From Ehretia macrophylla (taxonomy: Eukaryota; Streptophyta; Magnoliopsida; Boraginales; Ehretiaceae): 64,000 nt of DNA. Position 1 is the stretch's first letter. Each line of letters begins with the position of its first letter. The translations under genes and the position numbers were made by a program. Under the pieces are notes generated by a model. It worked only from the letters and a program-made list of their open reading frames with translations. It was not told the DNA's origin and did not search any database. Positions 59,946 to 64,000 of the stretch are shown piece after piece. The stretch is taken from positions 5,977,501 through 6,041,500 of the forward strand of contig CM075768.1 in assembly GCA_037974665.1 (NCBI GenBank). The letters run 5' to 3'.

Positions 59946-61366
59946 TTAAACTAATTGCTCATTGCAATTCTTACATGATCTAGCGAACAACTCTGGATAT
60001 CTGTCCCTCATCTGATCCTCCCACTCCCAGGTAGCATCCTCTATCCCATGATGATCCCACAAAACCTTCACCATCGGAATGCTTTTAGTTTGGAGCTCCT
60101 GAACCTTCCTATCCACAACCCGAATAGGCTTCTCTGTATATGACAAAATCTCACCAATTTCCAAAGGCTCTGGCTCTAGAATATGAGAAGGATCTGCCTG
60201 ATACTTTCTCAACATGGATACATGGAAAACATCATGCAACCTAGCTAAACTCGGAGGCAATGCTAATATGTAGGCCAAAGCACCAACTTTCTCTGGAATC
60301 TCAAACGGTCCCACAAATCTAGGACTGAGCTTACCCCATTTTCCATGCCAAATCAGACCTTTACGAGAAGAGATTTCAGAAATACCTGATCACCCACCGT
60401 AAATTTTAGATCTCATCGACGTTTATCAGCATAACTCTTTTGTCGGCTCTGAGTTGTAAGCATTCTTTTTTTGATAAGTTGTACATTATCAATCATTTTA
60501 ACCATTTCTGGAAACACAATAGGGTCAACGATTTTCATCTCTCCAACATCATCCCAATACAATGGAGATTTGCATTTACGCCAATATAATGACTCATAAG
60601 GTGCCATACCAATAATAGCTTGATAACTATTGTTATAGGCAAATTTTGAAAGTGGCAAATATCTCTCCCAACTCTTACCAAAGTCTAGAATGCAAGCTCA
60701 CAACATATCTTACAATATTATGATAGTTCTTTCAGACTGACTATCTGTCTACGGGTGATATACGGTGCTAAAGCTCAACTTAGTCCCCAGTGCTTTCTGT
60801 ATCTTCTGCCGGAATTGAGATGTAAACCTAGGATCTCTGTCTGACACTATGCTTGTTGGAGTCCCGTGAAGTCTCACAATGTTCTCAATGTACAACTCAG
60901 CTAACTTGTCAAGGCTATCTGATTTCTTCATGGCAATGAAGTAAGAAGTCTTTGTCAGTCTATCCACAACAACCCACACAAAATCATTACCCCTCGGAGT
61001 TCTCGGCAAGTCAGTCACGAAGTCCATAGTAATATGATCTCATTTCCATTCAGGAATAGCCAATGGTTGTAATAACCCTGCAGGTCTCTGATGCTCAGCT
61101 TTAACTTTTTGACATGTTAAACATTTAGCTACATATTTAGCTATTTTTCTCTTCATATTGTTCCACCAGAAATTCTACTTCAAGTCCCGGTACATTTTTG
61201 TACTACTAGGGTGAATAGTGTATCTGGAACTGTGTGTCTCTACAAGAATCTCATTCTTTAAAGCTGAATCGCCAAGAATGCAAATTATGTTCTTGTATTT
61301 GAGAATGCCATCATCATGTACTCTAAAGTCCGACTCTCCCCCTTTAGACTTTTCTTGGATCTTCAA
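59946..61366 (-). pseudogene. Gypsy integrase and chromodomain-like region (fossil)
   Basis: Contains a zinc-binding lead (around 61060-61366), an integrase core with MDFVTDLPRTPRGND, VVDRLTKTSYFIAM and SIVSDRDPRFTSQF, the stretch MAPYESLYWRKCKSPLYWDD, and the tail ending VKVLWDHHGIEDATWEWEDQ, which resembles the chromodomain-type end of chromoviruses. In live elements this end guides integration to chromatin. Broken. Confidence 0.85.
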
Positions 61367-61393
61367 TAATTGAGAATCAGTTTGCTGTGTCTC

Positions 61394-62661
61394 TCAAATC
61401 CTCGACAACAACATAGATTGAATCTTCAAGCTTGCAAACCGAATATCTGTCTCCGATGTCTCTGGTCTCCACAAACACAATTCCTCCATGGACTTCCAAT
61501 TCTTTATAATTAGACTGGCAACTGTAACTTTTCGACTCAATACATCAGCCACAATGTTAGCTTTACCTGGCATATAGCTAATAGTGCAATTATAGTCATC
61601 CAACAACTCCAACTAGCGTCTCTGCCTCATATTCAAGTCTTTCTATGAGAACAGGTACTTCAAGCTTTTGTGATCTGTAAATATCTCGAACTTGTTGCCC
61701 CATAAGTAGTGACGTCATTTCTTTAATGCAAAGACAATTGCATCCAACTCCAGATCATGTGTAGGATAGTTAAGTTCATAAGGCTTGAGCTTCCTTGAGG
61801 CATATGCAATCACCTTTTCATTCTGCATAAGAACACAACCCAAACCCTCTTTAGAGGCATTACTGTAAATCACAAAGTTATCCGTCTCCTCAGGTAATGC
61901 AAGGATAGGAGCGGTAGTTAATCTTTTCTTCAATTCCTGGAAACCAGCCTCATATTTATTATTCCAATCAAACATTGCTTTCTATTGAGTAAGCTGAGTC
62001 AACGGTCCTGCAATCTTTTGAGAAATCTTTGACAAACCTCCTGTAATACCGGCTAATCCTAGAAAACTGCGAACCTCAATTACAGTCTTAGGTGTTTCCA
62101 CGATAACACCACTTCTACCTTGGCTGGATCCACCAATATTCTCTCCTGAGAGATTATATGACCTAAGAAGGCAACATGATTCAACCATAACTCATATTTG
62201 CTGAACTTAGCAAATAATTTATGCTCCTACAAAGTCTGTAACACAATTCTCAAATATTGCTTATGATCAGCCTATGATTTAGAATACACCATTATATCAT
62301 CAATAAATATTACAACAAACTAGTCAAGATATGGTCGGATTATTTTCTGCATCAAATCCATGAAAGCGGCTGGGGCATTAGTCAACCCAAATGGCAATAC
62401 AACAAACTCATAGTGACCATATCTGGTTTTGAAGGCTGTCTTAGGCACATATTCTCTTTTAATTCTCAACTAATAATAACCATGTTTGAAGTCAAATTCA
62501 GAATACACCTTGGCACCCTGCAGCTGATTAAACAACTCTTCAATCAAAGGGATGTGATATTTGTTCTTTATCGTTACCTGATTAAGCCCTATGTAATCAA
62601 TACACAAGCTAATAGTATCATCTTTCTTCTTTACAAACAACACCGGTGCACCCTAAGGTGA
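61394..62661 (-). pseudogene. Gypsy RNase H and reverse transcriptase region (fossil)
   Basis: RNase H text: [37 protein letters not shown] and SYMPGKANIVADVLSRK. RT text further right: a YxDD-like box near 62290 (FIDDIMVYSK-like), EVRSFLGLAG after it, and [17 protein letters not shown]-like text near 62590-62640. Order and motifs are those of Ty3/gypsy pol. Broken. Confidence 0.85.
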
Positions 62662-63440
62662 AGAACTGGGCTGAATAAACCCTTTTTCAAGCAACCCCTG
62701 CAACTGTGCCTTCAATTCCTGCAATTTAGGTGGGGCCATTCTATATGGAGCCCTGGATATAGGGGTAGTCCCTGGCAACAAATTAATCACAAACTCTATC
62801 TCTCTATCGGGTGGCAAACCTGACAACTCCTCAGGAAATACTCCTGGAAACTCATTCACAATAGGCACCTCATTTAATTTTAATTTATCACCAGACTGAT
62901 TAATTAGATAAGCCAAATATGCCTCACAACCCTTACCCAACAATTTAGATGCTTTAATAGATGATATGATAGGGGTTCCACTGGACATACGTCTCCTAAC
63001 TATCTCAATTATAGGTTGATTAGGCATTTGCAATTTAATAATTTTCTTCCTACAATCAAGCTGAACATAGTATTTTCCCAACCAATCCATCCCTATTATA
63101 ATCTTAAAGTCTTGGAAAGGCAAAATTATTAAATCAGTAGGAAATGTACAACCCTCAATACAAATATCACAGGCTTTACATATTGACTCCGTAATGAACT
63201 TTGTGCCCATAGGCGTGCCTACCTCAATTTTGTATGGCAGTTTATCTATCTTCAATGCAACAGACTGTGCACATATAGGAGTGATAAAAGAGTGTGTAGC
63301 CCTGGTATCAACTAAGACTGTGACTGATTAATCATTAAGGAGAAATATACCTTCCACCATAGTAGTCGTGTCCGGCAGCTTATCTTGATCTAATGCAAAC
63401 ACTCGACCTTGAGCTCGTTGAGCTGGTGCTACACCTGGAG
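62653..63440 (-). pseudogene. Gypsy protease and RT N-terminal region (fossil)
   Basis: Contains a protease-like VLVDTRATHSFI-type segment (about 63280-63340), IIGMDWLGKYYVQLDCRKK, then VVNEFPGVFPEELSGLPPDRE-like text and APYRMAPPKLQELKAQL leading into RT. These are standard landmarks of plant chromovirus polyproteins. Confidence 0.85.
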
Positions 63441-63479
63441 CTCTAGTTTGTGAACCCTATCCTCCAGTCTACCCCTGAA

Positions 63480-64000
63480 CATTTTTAAACCTAGGGCAAT
63501 CCTTGACCCTGTACTGGTCACTGCCACATCTGGTGTATCGACTCGATTTTTTCCAACAGGTTGCCTCAGTGTGGCCCTTCCGATTATAATGGCTACAATA
63601 ATGATCCTATCTCGCTGCAGTACCTCCTACAGGAGCTTTGAGTGTGGATATGGCTGTGCTATCCTGTTGTGACCTGGCTGCTATTGGTCGGGTCTGACTC
63701 TGGGTCTGACTCTGCACTGACCTCAACTGAGTCTGAGTCGGCAACGACCCAACATAACTTTGGGACTGATGCTGTCTCGACTGACTCTGACTGGCAGGCT
63801 GAAACTATCTCGTTGACCTCTGACTCTGAGACTGGTAGGGTCGTTTACTCAGCTGACTAGATTCACCCAACAAATCTACCTTATGTGACGCCCGAGTTTT
63901 AGCCATGCATTCAATTACTGTTGCATCCCTTGTTTGCGCATTTCCTTCTGTGCATTATTAATTGTCTTCTTAAATTACTATTCACTCCGTTTTTAACTTC
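63480..64000 (-). pseudogene. Gypsy gag region with zinc knuckles (partial, fossil)
   Basis: Minus strand near 63490-63600 shows CSHYNRKGHTEATCW and CGSDQYRVKDCPR, two CCHC-type knuckles, one close to consensus. To the right is a Gln/Ser-rich linker (63640-63880). Gag continues beyond the window. A 72-codon open frame on the plus strand here is a shadow. Confidence 0.75.

Larger units (their letters stand above)
57484..64000 (-). mobile_element. Ty3/gypsy retrotransposon (chromovirus, Tekay/Del-like), runs off right edge
   Basis: Minus-strand element with gag zinc knuckles, protease, RT, RNase H, integrase and a chromodomain-like end, the gypsy order, followed by a polypurine tract and a 3' LTR of 2.45 kb. 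The 5' LTR lies beyond the window. Several breaks are present in the polyprotein region; it is not intact. It has inserted into the Angela-like LTR to its left, so it is younger than that element. Confidence 0.9.

Noticed and set aside
63642-63860. 72-codon Ser/Asp-rich plus-strand frame
   Set aside because: Antisense shadow of the Gln/Ser-rich linker of gypsy gag.

Overview
The window looks like a transposon-rich stretch of a flowering-plant (probably eudicot) nuclear chromosome. The evidence is GT-AG spliced genes with plant-type homologues, many Ty1/copia and Ty3/gypsy LTR retrotransposons, a CACTA transposon, an Au-type SINE, an L1-type LINE remnant, MITEs, and a short run of the plant telomere-type repeat CCCTAAA. 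I see nothing bacterial or viral beyond endogenous element fossils. The species cannot be named from the sequence.

Two host loci are recognisable. (1) A complete four-exon gene on the minus strand (53737 down to 33519) encodes a 585-residue LisH-CTLH-WD40 protein, the plant WDR26/GID7-type subunit of the CTLH (GID) E3 ubiquitin ligase. Its second intron is 14.2 kb long and carries a Copia fossil, a LINE tail and a MITE. A probable 5' UTR intron carries an Au-type SINE. (2) The 3' part of a cytosolic pyruvate kinase gene (4857-7142, plus strand) keeps seven exons but lacks the 5' half and has two frame-breaking changes, so it looks like a pseudogene. A 326-bp fold-back MITE sits in its last intron.

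Layout: 1-3937 Copia fossil (minus, runs off the left edge) with SINE-like tRNA-related repeats; 4857-7142 pyruvate kinase pseudogene; about 7890-12540 a fairly well preserved Copia element (minus); 12541-18270 a nest of long Ty3/gypsy LTRs, one of them next to a primer-binding site and a nearly empty internal region; 18271-27954 a CACTA-type block (transposase remnants, GC-rich modules, a degenerate tandem array, a terminal TAGTG) invaded by a SIRE-like solo LTR (19251-20537, perfect 5-bp duplication) and by an Angela-like LTR (22450-24881) that contains a minisatellite; 28540-33075 a third Copia fossil with a small solo LTR nested in it; 33519-55407 the WDR26 gene with Copia (41360-46472) and LINE (46473-47660) insertions; about 55940-57483 the 3' end of an Angela-like Copia element, cut by a Ty3/gypsy chromovirus-type element (57484 to the right edge, minus).

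The genes form no operon or pathway. The window's story is one conserved regulatory gene kept intact while its introns and both flanks were filled by layered transposon insertions. I found no convincing undescribed biological system. The most interesting items are the 14-kb intron, the fold-back MITE hairpin, the tandem triplication at the 3' end of one Copia element, the degenerate tandem array of the CACTA block, and the gypsy element with almost no internal region.
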